Notes: generated by a model not told the origin, from the sequence alone. 32,701 nt of DNA from an uncultured Tepidamorphus sp. (GCA_905479765.1 CAJQNW010000089.1:1-32701), one strand, 5' to 3'. Positions 8,513-16,452 are shown, counted from the stretch's first letter. Program-made: numbers and translations.

Positions 8513-8974
8513 CTATTCCTTCAGCGTCGACAAGAACGCAACGACATCCTCGACGTCCTGCGCGGACAGGATCGTCTTGCCTTCGAATTTGGGATCGACA
8601 TCAATGCCGACGTCGAGCGTGTAGAAGCCCGGCATGATCGTCTGATCGCCGAAAACCCCTTTTGAATTGACGACGATGGCGCGCAACTGCTCGGGCGTCC
8701 AGCGGTCGCCCGCACCATCCAGCGACGGGCCGACGTTGCCATGGAACAGCTCGCTCGACATTTTTGAAAACGCGTGACAGGCGAGGCAATTGCCAAGCTT
8801 TCTGTCGACGGCCTTCACCGCGCCGGCCGCCGGGTCGCCGGGCGTTCCCGTCAGGGATGTCTCGACGACCATGTCATTGATCACGACATTACCGGGCGCC
8901 AAGGTCTCCGCGCCGGCGGCGCCTGCCGCAAGCACGATCGCCACAAGACCGGCGATGCCCATAGTTCTTGTCAT
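8513..8974 (-). CDS. soxX: SoxX, monoheme cytochrome c subunit of SoxXA
   Basis: MTRTMGIAGLVAIVLAAGAAGAETL... signal peptide; NCLACHAF heme motif; first gene of the XYZAB run. Confidence 0.92.
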   Translation of the reverse strand: MTRTMGIAGLVAIVLAAGAAGAETLAPGNVVINDMVVETSLTGTPGDPAAGAVKAVDRKLGNCLACHAFSKMSSELFHGNVGPSLDGAGDRWTPEQLRAIVVNSKGVFGDQTIMPGFYTLDVGIDVDPKFEGKTILSAQDVEDVVAFLSTLKE

Positions 8975-9066
8975 ACTGGCGTTCTCCTCCTGATCTCGAA
9001 CCGGTTTTCCCGGTCTCTCGCACGCGGTTATCCACGTACGCTGCACAGTCGCTTATAAATGCATTA

Positions 9067-9092
9067 ATATGCTTTTTTGAATGTATTGCAAT
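9067..9092. promoter_or_regulatory. AT-rich operator/promoter-like element upstream of soxX
   Basis: AATATGC-TTTTTT-GAATGTATTGCAAT; related to the sites at 4828 and 13799, and shares the 12-mer ATGTATTGCAAT with 10598-10609. Confidence 0.5.
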
Positions 9093-9125
9093 TATAAACT
9101 GGCGGCGGCCGGTTGCGACGCGCCG

Positions 9126-9710
9126 CTACTCCCCGTCGAGCCGGCCTTCGGCGCGCAGTTCCTCGATGATCCGGGCATGGTACTTCTGGAAGTGCTCGTC
9201 GGTCTCGTAGCCCTTCTCGTTCACCCAGCGGAACATGTTGAGGAACGTCCACTTGCCGAAGGCGCCGGGCATGGTGGCGACGGCGGCGTCGCGGACGGTC
9301 ACGCCGTCGGGAACCTCGTCGGGCAGGAAGACCAGTGTCGGCGTGAAGACGTAGCCCCATTTGCGCGCCGCGGTCTTCTCCGACAGCACGTCGCCGTCGA
9401 GGTCGGTGACCTCCTCGTCGCCGAACATGTTGTACTGGACGACCTTGAAGTGCTGCTTGATGAAGTCGGCGACTTCCGGGTCGCTCAGCAACTCCTCGTG
9501 CATCTTCCTGCAGTAGATGCAACCGCGCTGCTCGAAGACGATCACGAGCCGCTTGCCCTCCTCGTTCGCCGCCTCGATATCCTCGGCGATGTCGCGGAAG
9601 GTGATGGCGAACCAGTCCTGCTTGTGGAGACCGTCGTCGCCAAGGGTTGCCGCGTACGCGGGGGCGGCGAGCACCAGTGCGGCCAGCACCGGCAAAAGAC
9701 GTTTCAGCAT
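9126..9710 (-). CDS. soxW: SoxW, periplasmic thioredoxin-like protein (in-frame extension from ATG 9731 possible)
   Basis: MLKRLLPVLAALVLAAPAYA...LVIVFEQRGCIYCRKMHEELLSDPEVADFI... CxxC thioredoxin-like motif; adjacent to ccdA-like soxV. Confidence 0.88.
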   Translation of the reverse strand: MLKRLLPVLAALVLAAPAYAATLGDDGLHKQDWFAITFRDIAEDIEAANEEGKRLVIVFEQRGCIYCRKMHEELLSDPEVADFIKQHFKVVQYNMFGDEEVTDLDGDVLSEKTAARKWGYVFTPTLVFLPDEVPDGVTVRDAAVATMPGAFGKWTFLNMFRWVNEKGYETDEHFQKYHARIIEELRAEGRLDGE

Positions 9711-9711
9711 C

Positions 9712-9775
9712 ACGATCCTCCCTGATTTCATCCGGGCCTCCCAATTTTCATTCGGGCCCCCATGCTTTCATTCGG
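9712..9775 (-). repeat. Three-unit 20-nt tandem repeat carrying ATG (and SD-like) elements upstream of soxW
   Basis: Minus strand: ACCGAATGAAAGCATGGGGG / CCCGAATGAAAATTGGGAGG / CCCGGATGAAATCAGGGAGG; ATGs at 9771, 9751, 9731. Confidence 0.85.
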
Positions 9776-9794
9776 TCCAGTTTTTCGGTCGGGC

Positions 9795-10529
9795 TCAGCC
9801 GATCTGGCTGAACACCGGGAACGTTTCGAGCAACCAAAGCGCGATGGCCGACATCTGTCCGGTGATGAACAGGATGCCGGTCAGCACCAGCAGCGCGCCC
9901 ATCGCCTTCTCGACCGTGCCCATGTGCCGGCGGAAGCGCGTTGCCCAGCCGAGGAACCGGGTGGCGAAGGCAGCGGCGAGAATGAACGGCAGGCCGATGC
10001 CCATCGCATAGACGGCAAGCAGCATGGCGCCGCGCCAGGCGGATTCGGTGGAGCCGGCGACGAACAGGATGGCGGCGAGGACCGGGCCGACGCAGGGGGT
10101 CCAGCCGAAGGCGAAGGCAAGCCCCATGACATAGGCGCCGGCAAGGCCGGCCGGCTTCTTGTCCACCTCGACGCGGGCCTGGCGATAGAGAAGGCCGATC
10201 CGGAAGAGACCGAGGAAGTGCAGGCCCATCACCAGGATGATGATGCCGGCGACGATGGACAGGATGTCGAAGTAGCGGGCGATCGCCTGTCCGACCACGC
10301 TGGCCGTGGCGCCGAGGCCGACGAAGACCGTCGTGAACCCGAGTACGAAAGCGACGGCGGAGAGGATGATCCGGCGCGAGACGTCGGCGTTTGCCTCGTT
10401 GTCCTTCAGCTGGTCGAAGCTGACGCCGGCGAGATAGCACAGGTACGGCGGCACGATCGGCAGCACGCAGGGGGAAATGAACGACAACAGTCCTGCAACG
10501 AAGGCCGCGCCGACCGAGACTTCTAGCAT
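9795..10529 (-). CDS. soxV: SoxV, CcdA-family membrane thiol transporter
   Basis: MLEVSVGAAFVAGLLSFISPCVLPIVPPYLCYLAGVSF...GLAFAFGWTPCVGPVLAAIL; CcdA signature Pro-Cys motifs and TM helices. Confidence 0.94.
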   Translation of the reverse strand: MLEVSVGAAFVAGLLSFISPCVLPIVPPYLCYLAGVSFDQLKDNEANADVSRRIILSAVAFVLGFTTVFVGLGATASVVGQAIARYFDILSIVAGIIILVMGLHFLGLFRIGLLYRQARVEVDKKPAGLAGAYVMGLAFAFGWTPCVGPVLAAILFVAGSTESAWRGAMLLAVYAMGIGLPFILAAAFATRFLGWATRFRRHMGTVEKAMGALLVLTGILFITGQMSAIALWLLETFPVFSQIG

Positions 10530-10581
10530 TCCGGTTCACCGAAACTTGCCGCAGGCCCATACCGTGCGACCGCTGGCGAAC

Positions 10582-10609
10582 ATATTAAAAATTTGCTATG
10601 TATTGCAAT
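10582..10609. promoter_or_regulatory. AT-rich element in the divergent soxV/soxS intergenic region
   Basis: ATATTAAAAATTTGCTATGTATTGCAAT; exact 12-mer shared with the soxX upstream element. Confidence 0.5.
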
Positions 10610-10610
10610 C

Positions 10611-10655
10611 GGTGAATTCGCTGGCGGTGAATTCGCCGGCGGTAAAATCGAAGGA
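10611..10655 (+). repeat. 15-bp tandem repeat upstream of soxS
   Basis: GGTGAATTCGCTGGC / GGTGAATTCGCCGGC / GGTAAAATCGAAGGA (two near-identical units plus one degenerate). Confidence 0.8.
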
Positions 10656-10662
10656 GATGCGC

Positions 10663-11052
10663 GTGAAGACGCTGCTCGTTCTCGCGGCTCTGGTTTTCCT
10701 CTACCCGGCCGACGTGGTCGTGACGGACGCGCGGGCTGCCGAACCGGTCGCGGCCGAACTCATCATGATGGAGCAGCCCGGCTGCGTCTGGTGCAAGCGC
10801 TGGCGCGAGGAAATCGGCGAGGCCTATCCGAAGACGGAGGAAGGCCGTCGGGCGCCGATCCGCTTCGTCGACATCACCGAACCGTGGCCCGACGATCTTG
10901 CCGAGATCAACCGCGAACGGCTGACGCCAACCTTCGTGCTGATGTCGGACGGCGTGGAAGTCGCGCGGTTGCGCGGCTATCCCGGCGCGCATTTCTTCTG
11001 GCCGCTTCTCGGCGAAATGCTGGAGAAGCTCCCGGTATCGGCGAAGATGTGA
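10663..11052 (+). CDS. soxS: SoxS, periplasmic thioredoxin-like protein (GTG start preferred; ATG at 10657 alternative)
   Basis: (V)KTLLVLAALVFLYPADVVVTDARAAEPVAAELIMMEQPGCVWCKRWREEIGEAYPKTEEGRRAPIRFVDI...; PGCxxC motif; AAGGAG 6 nt before GTG 10663. Confidence 0.85.
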   Translation: MKTLLVLAALVFLYPADVVVTDARAAEPVAAELIMMEQPGCVWCKRWREEIGEAYPKTEEGRRAPIRFVDITEPWPDDLAEINRERLTPTFVLMSDGVEVARLRGYPGAHFFWPLLGEMLEKLPVSAKM

Positions 11053-11146
11053 GGGGAGCGACAATCGGGCGCTTGCGTTTGATACTTAACAGCTTATTTT
11101 GCGCCGCAATGTCGCGCCGGTCGCTCGCAACCGTCGGAATGGAATC

Positions 11147-11533
11147 ATGAGCCCACCCCCTGCCGCCCTGAAACACCTCGATACCGCCCTGCCCAACCTC
11201 AAGGCACCGGCGACGGCGGAGGAATTCGACGAACTCGTCGAACAGGCGCGCAAGGCCAGCGACCTTCTCAAGGCGCTGTCGCACGAGACGCGGCTTTTGA
11301 TGCTGTGCCTCCTGTCGAACGGCGAGAAGTCGGTCTCCGAACTCGAGGAGATGCTGACGCTGCCGCAGGCATCGGTCTCGCAGCAGCTCGCCCGCCTGCG
11401 CTTCGACCGGCTGGTGACCACCCGCCGGGAAGGCCGCATGGTCTACTACCGGATCGCCGATGCCGAGGTCAGCTCGATCATCGGAGCGCTCTACAACCTC
11501 TTCTGCAAGCCGGTTCTGGACAAGCGCGACTAG
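11147..11533 (+). CDS. soxR: SoxR, ArsR/SmtB-family (BigR/SqrR-like) transcriptional repressor
   Basis: MSPPPAALKHL...LKALSHETRLLMLCLLSNGEKSVSELEEMLTLPQASVSQQLARLRFDRLVTTRREGRMVYYRIADAEVSSIIGALYNLFCKPVL; winged HTH with the two Cys positions (LCLL and NLFC) of persulfide-sensing ArsR proteins. Confidence 0.93.
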   Translation: MSPPPAALKHLDTALPNLKAPATAEEFDELVEQARKASDLLKALSHETRLLMLCLLSNGEKSVSELEEMLTLPQASVSQQLARLRFDRLVTTRREGRMVYYRIADAEVSSIIGALYNLFCKPVLDKRD

Positions 11534-11730
11534 GCGCCGCGCCCGCATCGTCGCGCCGCGCAGATTCCAATTCCCATATGTACCCATGAACCCGGGGCCT
11601 CGGCCATCAAACTGGTCCGGGCCTCGCGCGCCGTCCCGCGGGGTGATTGCCACGCTGACGGTCCGCGCATAGCATTGACGGCAAAATACAACCGCCGCTC
11701 CCCGAACAGCGGCGGAGGAGGAGGACGCGC

Positions 11731-12828
11731 ATGGACGTCATCGACGCGCGCATCATGCTGCCACTCGCGGGACTGGCCGCGGGGATCGTTCTGGGCTACG
11801 TCGCGCGGACCAATCGGTTCTGCACGCTGTCGGCGCTCGAGCGGCACTGGTACGCGAATGATTCCACCGGCGTCCGGACCTGGACGCTGGCTGCCGCATC
11901 CGCCCTCGTCGCGACCCAGGCGATGATCTTCGCGGGCGTCGTCGATCTGTCGTCGAGCTTCTATCTGACAACCGAATTCGGACTGACTGGCGCGATTGTC
12001 GGCGGGCTGATGTTCGGCTTCGGCATGGCGCTGGTGGGCACCTGCGGCTTCGGCGCGGTGATCCGTCTCGGCGGCGGCAGCCTGCGCTCGCTGGTCGTGC
12101 TCATCGTGCTCGGGCTGGCGGCGCTGGCAACCCAGCGCGGCCTCATCGGCCTGGCGCGCATCCAGATCGTCGACAACCTTGCGCTCGACCTGTCGTTCGC
12201 CGGCGACCAGTCGATCGGCAGCCTCGCTTCCGCCCTCGTCGGCGCCGACATCCGCGCCGTCGTCGCCGTCGCCATTTCCGGCGGACTATTGTTCTGGATC
12301 TTCAAGGACGCGGGCTACCGCCGCAAGTACCGGCCAATCGCGACCGGCGTCACGATCGGCCTCGTCATCGCCTTCGGCTGGCTGGCGACCGTCACCCTGG
12401 CCGAGCATGCCTTCACGCCAGTGCAGGTCGAGGCCGGGTCCTTCGTGGTCCCGGTCGGCGACCTGCTGCTGCAGGTCATCACCTTCACCGGGACGCTGCC
12501 GGACTACGGCGTCGGCCTCATCGCCGGCACGCTGGTCGGCGCGGCGATCGGCGCCTGGCACAAGGACGACACCCGCTGGGAAGCCTGCGACGACGCGCGC
12601 GAACTCGGCCGGCACCTGCTGGGCGGCGTCCTGATGGGCGTCGGCGGCGTGTTCGCGCTCGGCTGCACGATCGGCCAGGGTGTCACGGCCGTCTCGACGC
12701 TGGCGATTTCCGCCCCGATCGTCATCGTGTCGATCGGGATCGGCGCGCGGATGGGGCTGGCCTGGCTGCTCGAGGGATCGCCGCTCGCCCCCTTCCGGAG
12801 AGTGCACACCAGCGCGCCGGCCGAATAG
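11731..12828 (+). CDS. soxT: YeeE/YedE-family membrane transporter (SoxT-like), copy 1
   Basis: Polytopic; repeated RTNRFCTLSAL, GFGMALVGTCGFGAVIRLGGGSLRSL, LGCTIGQGVTAVSTLAISAP motifs of the YeeE/YedE sulfur-transport family; strong SD (GGAGGAGGA). Confidence 0.87.
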   Translation: MDVIDARIMLPLAGLAAGIVLGYVARTNRFCTLSALERHWYANDSTGVRTWTLAAASALVATQAMIFAGVVDLSSSFYLTTEFGLTGAIVGGLMFGFGMALVGTCGFGAVIRLGGGSLRSLVVLIVLGLAALATQRGLIGLARIQIVDNLALDLSFAGDQSIGSLASALVGADIRAVVAVAISGGLLFWIFKDAGYRRKYRPIATGVTIGLVIAFGWLATVTLAEHAFTPVQVEAGSFVVPVGDLLLQVITFTGTLPDYGVGLIAGTLVGAAIGAWHKDDTRWEACDDARELGRHLLGGVLMGVGGVFALGCTIGQGVTAVSTLAISAPIVIVSIGIGARMGLAWLLEGSPLAPFRRVHTSAPAE

Positions 12829-12844
12829 GTCATTCCAATTTCCC

Positions 12845-13774
12845 TCAGCCGGCGACGAACCGGTAGGCACTGCCGGTACGCTCGGCCGTTCCCATCCCCG
12901 GAAACGGCAGATGGAAGCCGACGATACGCGACTTTTCGGCGACGATCCTGTCGAGCAGAGTCGACCGCGTCGCCGCGCCCATCGCCCGGTCCTGATCGGT
13001 TCCCGAGTGCCAGTCGGGACGCTCGAAGGACACCACCACGTTGGTGATCGCGTCGCCGACGACCAGCATGCTGTCGCCGCCGCCATGCAGCATGTAGGAG
13101 ACGTGCCCAGGCGTGTGGCCGGCGGTATCGACCGCCTCGACACCGGGCAGAATCTCCTGGCCAGGCTTGATGAACGAGACGCTCTCCTCGATCGCATCGA
13201 AGCGGTTGCGCGCGCCGACGACGAAGCTCTTGCGCTCCTCCGGCATCATCTCCAGCGTATCGGCGGCGCGCCAGAAATCCCATTCGGCCTGCGGCACGTG
13301 GTAGTGCGCCTCGGAGAAGACGGGCTCGTCGAAATCGTCGATCACGCCCCAGATGTGATCGGGATGGGCGTGGGTGAAGACGACATCGGTAACATCGGCC
13401 GGGTCGATTCCGGCTCCCGCCAGGTTCTCGCCCAGGCGGCCGGCGGTATCCTGAAACAGCGGACCGGCGCCGGCATCGAACAGCACCAGGCGATCGGCGG
13501 TGCGCATCACCGTGACATTGCAATCGGGCCGCAGCGCGTCGGTCGGCATGCCGTGGGGCTTGAGCAGCGCGGCGATTTCCTCGGGGCTCCGGTCCGGCAG
13601 CACGAAGCTCATCGGCAGCGTCAGGCTGCCATCCGAGACCACGAGCACCTCGGCGTCACCGAGGGCGAAGCTGCTCGCCGGACTGGATAGTGCCGGCTTG
13701 AGGCCCAGGCCTGCCGTAGCGCCGATGGTGGCGGCTCCGGCGAGAAGCTGGCGGCGTGTCATGGCGATGGGCAT
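12845..13774 (-). CDS. Tat-exported metallo-beta-lactamase-fold hydrolase (SoxH-like)
   Basis: MPIAMTRRQLLAGAATIGATAGLGLKPALSS...DVVFTHAHPDHIWGV...VDTAGHTPGHVSYML...; THAHPDH metal-binding motif and TRRQLL Tat-like signal; ORF track start (14272) is overextended; GGGAGG before ATG 13774. Confidence 0.85.
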   Translation of the reverse strand: MPIAMTRRQLLAGAATIGATAGLGLKPALSSPASSFALGDAEVLVVSDGSLTLPMSFVLPDRSPEEIAALLKPHGMPTDALRPDCNVTVMRTADRLVLFDAGAGPLFQDTAGRLGENLAGAGIDPADVTDVVFTHAHPDHIWGVIDDFDEPVFSEAHYHVPQAEWDFWRAADTLEMMPEERKSFVVGARNRFDAIEESVSFIKPGQEILPGVEAVDTAGHTPGHVSYMLHGGGDSMLVVGDAITNVVVSFERPDWHSGTDQDRAMGAATRSTLLDRIVAEKSRIVGFHLPFPGMGTAERTGSAYRFVAG

Positions 13775-13798
13775 GGCGTCGTAACCTCCCGCATTTCG

Positions 13799-13822
13799 AT
13801 ATATGCATTTTTTTGAATTTAT
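13799..13822. promoter_or_regulatory. AT-rich operator-like element between divergent MBL-fold and YeeE/YedE genes
   Basis: ATATATGC-ATTTTTTT-GAATTTAT, same architecture and 8-nt spacer as 4828-4857. Confidence 0.55.
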
Positions 13823-13901
13823 GCGCCGGACGTTGAGCCACGTCAATGCGCAAAGGGCGTGCGCAAGCCTCTTTTGGATGGTTCCGACACGCGTTGACAC
13901 C

Positions 13902-15023
13902 ATGGATCTTGAGTTTCTCCTCGACCGATTTTCCGAACCGTGGGTTCTCGCCGGCGGCGGGCTGATGGTCGGGCTGGTGTTCGGCGCCTTCGCCCAACAG
14001 AGCCGTTTCTGCCTGCGCGCGGCCGTGATCGAATTCACGCACGGCACGATCGGACAGAAGCTCGCCGTGTGGCTTCTCACCTTCTCCGCAGCCGTGCTCG
14101 GCACGCAGCTGTTGATCGCGATCGACCTGGCGAACCTGTCCGAGGCCCGGCAGCTCGCCTCGCCGCAAAGCCTGTCGGGCGCGGCCCTCGGCGGGCTGAT
14201 GTTCGGCACCGGCATGGTGTTGTCGCGCGGCTGCGCCAGTCGCCTGCTGGTGCTGTCGGCGACCGGGAACATGCGCGCGCTGCTGTCAGGCCTCGTTTTC
14301 GCCGTGGTCGCCCAGGCAAGCCTGCGCGGCTTTCTCGCGCCGGTACGGCAAAACCTCGCCTCGCTCTATACGACTGCCGATATCGGTGGCAACGACCTGC
14401 TGACTTTCGTCGGCGCGTCGACGACAATCGCCATCGTCTTCACGTGCCTCTGGCTTGCCGCCGGCATCTATGTCGCGTTCCACTCGCGCACGCATGTCTG
14501 GCGCGCCATCGCGGCGGTGGGGACGGGCCTGGCCATCCCGCTTGCCTGGTGGTTCACCGATTCCATGTCGCGCCAGGCGTTCGATCCGGTCCAGGTGGAA
14601 GGGGTGACCTTCACCGGCCCGTCGGCGGATACGCTGATGCTGTTTCTGTCACCGCCGGGCGGCACGCTCGATTTCGACGTCGGTCTCGTGCCCGGCGTGT
14701 TCCTCGGGTCGTTTCTTGCCGCGCTGGTGACGCGCGAACTGGCGTTCCAGGGATTTCACGATGCGGCGTCCATGCGCCGCTATCTGCTCGGCGCCGCGCT
14801 GATGGGTTTCGGCGGCATGCTGGCGGGCGGCTGCGCGGTCGGCGCCGGCGTTACAGGCGCCTCGATCTTCGCGGTCACCGCCTGGGTTACCTTAAGCGCG
14901 ATCTGGCTGTCGGCGGCGGTAACCGACCGGATGCTGATGGCGCATGACAAGGTGGTGCTGGAAACCGAGCTGGGCGCTCTGGGCAACGACATCGTCGAAG
15001 CCAGCGGAGAGCCGACGCACTGA
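13902..15023 (+). CDS. YeeE/YedE-family membrane transporter (SoxT-like), copy 2
   Basis: MDLEFLLDRFSEPWVLAGGGLMVGLVFGAFAQQSRFCLRAAVIEF...GTGMVLSRGCASRLLVLSATGNMRALL...GGCAVGAGVTGASIFAVTA; YeeE/YedE motifs. Confidence 0.86.
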   Translation: MDLEFLLDRFSEPWVLAGGGLMVGLVFGAFAQQSRFCLRAAVIEFTHGTIGQKLAVWLLTFSAAVLGTQLLIAIDLANLSEARQLASPQSLSGAALGGLMFGTGMVLSRGCASRLLVLSATGNMRALLSGLVFAVVAQASLRGFLAPVRQNLASLYTTADIGGNDLLTFVGASTTIAIVFTCLWLAAGIYVAFHSRTHVWRAIAAVGTGLAIPLAWWFTDSMSRQAFDPVQVEGVTFTGPSADTLMLFLSPPGGTLDFDVGLVPGVFLGSFLAALVTRELAFQGFHDAASMRRYLLGAALMGFGGMLAGGCAVGAGVTGASIFAVTAWVTLSAIWLSAAVTDRMLMAHDKVVLETELGALGNDIVEASGEPTH

Positions 15024-15043
15024 GGGCGTTGCGCCTCACCGCG

Positions 15044-15292
15044 TCAGTCGGTGAATTCAACGCCGAGGACGTTGTCCTTGCGCCACTTGACGACACACCC
15101 ATGGCGAATGGTCCCGTCCTCGGATTCCAGCGAAAATTCGTCCGGAATGCCAGTCGTGCTTGGCACTTCGAGCCGCGCGCCGCTGTCGGTCATGTTGCGG
15201 ACGACACATCCGATCGTCGAGTTTCTGTTGTTGAACACGATCTTGCCGCCTTTGAGCATGCGGCGGCGTAGTGGTTCCTTGCGTCTTTCCAT
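15044..15292 (-). CDS. PilZ-domain protein
   Basis: MERRKEPLRRRMLKGGKIVFNNRNSTIGCVVRNMTDSGARLEVPSTTGIPDEFSLESEDGTIRHGCVVKWRKDNVLGVEFTD; R-rich start, DSGARLEV and VVKWRKDNVLGVEF are PilZ-like. Confidence 0.8.
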   Translation of the reverse strand: MERRKEPLRRRMLKGGKIVFNNRNSTIGCVVRNMTDSGARLEVPSTTGIPDEFSLESEDGTIRHGCVVKWRKDNVLGVEFTD

Positions 15293-15583
15293 GAGTATTC
15301 CACACGTCCCAATCGTTTTATTTAAACGGCAAGTAAAAGTCCCTGCCGCGACGTCACAACCCTTGCGGGAACAAAGATGTCCGAATCGTTTGAACTTGCG
15401 AACTTATCGCAGATTGCGGCCCGCCACGTATAGCCCGTCCTTTCCGCACCACACGTAATCCGGCCATCGGTTCAACGGATGAACGTCCCCACCCGTTCCG
15501 CGCGGTGGTTGCGCTGGCCGCGATTTGATGGGAAACCGCATCCCGACAGGCATAAAGATACTTCTCATGAAAGGCGCCACGAC

Positions 15584-15811
15584 ATGAAGGATGCCCCCAA
15601 GCCCCGCAAGGGCTACGTCCGCTCCGAGGTGCTGCTGCCGGCCTTGCGCTATCAGTTGCAGCCGCATCCCGACGAACCAACGGTGTGCGTCGTCGCCTTG
15701 CAGACGCCCGACGGTCCGGTCACATTGACGCTGCACAAGGACGCCCTGGCGCAACTGGGCACCGCGATGATGATCGAAGCGAACAAGATGACGGATACCG
15801 GCAAGACCTGA
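15584..15811 (+). CDS. Small conserved-looking hypothetical protein
   Basis: MKDAPKPRKGYVRSEVLLPALRYQLQPHPDEPTVCVVALQTPDGPVTLTLHKDALAQLGTAMMIEANKMTDTGKT; compact protein-like composition. Confidence 0.55.
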   Translation: MKDAPKPRKGYVRSEVLLPALRYQLQPHPDEPTVCVVALQTPDGPVTLTLHKDALAQLGTAMMIEANKMTDTGKT

Positions 15812-15964
15812 GCCAGACGTATGCTCGGTGCTATCGTTCTCCCCAGCCGTAACCATATCCGAAGCCTCCATCTGTTGAACGCGGCCGGATTTCGCTAGAA
15901 TTGAAGACGGTACGGTTACCGGGTTCGATTGGGGCGTCCCGGCAACGAATCATGGGGCTGGCGC

Positions 15965-16411
15965 GTGAGCTCGATATTGTGGCTTTTCATTCTGCTGGTC
16001 TTCGTGCCGACGGCGCTTTACGGCCTCGGCGCCTCCGCGCTCATTCTCGTTTATCTTTTCGTTCTCAACCTGCTGGCCGGCTACACGTTCTGGACCCGCA
16101 GGCGGTTTGCCGGACTTGGCCAGAAATCGGTCGCGCTGGTCTACCTGGCCTCGGGCATCTGTTTCTTCGCGTTCCTTGTCGATCCGGTGAAGATCGATAC
16201 CGCGACGGCGCAACGGCTGGACAGCCTGGCCGCCTGGCAGCAAGCGCTCAGCGCCAAGCAATCAAATACGCCGATCCTGGCGGGCACGCCGGTCGAGCAG
16301 ATGTCGGTCGACCGGCGCAGTGAAACCTCCGCCCGCCCCTGGCTCATGGGGCTGATCGAGGATGTCGTGCGGCGGCCGGAAGAACCCCGCAAAGCCTTCA
16401 AACACGAATAA
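15965..16411 (+). CDS. Hypothetical membrane protein (GTG 15965 suggested; ORF track start 15929)
   Basis: (V)SSILWLFILLVFVPTALYGLGASALILVYLFVLNLLAGYTFW...; N-terminal TM segments; hydrophobic pattern supports coding. Confidence 0.6.
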   Translation: MSSILWLFILLVFVPTALYGLGASALILVYLFVLNLLAGYTFWTRRRFAGLGQKSVALVYLASGICFFAFLVDPVKIDTATAQRLDSLAAWQQALSAKQSNTPILAGTPVEQMSVDRRSETSARPWLMGLIEDVVRRPEEPRKAFKHE

Positions 16412-16424
16412 TATCCGCCGCGGC

Positions 16425-16452
16425 CGGTGCCGGGTGCCGGTGCCAGGTGCCG
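16425..16452. repeat. Short tandem GGTGCC repeat in a convergent intergenic gap
   Basis: GGTGCC-G-GGTGCC-GGTGCC-A-GGTGCC (four copies) between the stops at 16411 and 16453. Confidence 0.7.

Noticed and set aside
9024-9034. TTATCCACG resembling a DnaA box
   Set aside because: Single near-match in a sox intergenic region, no cluster of boxes or replication genes.
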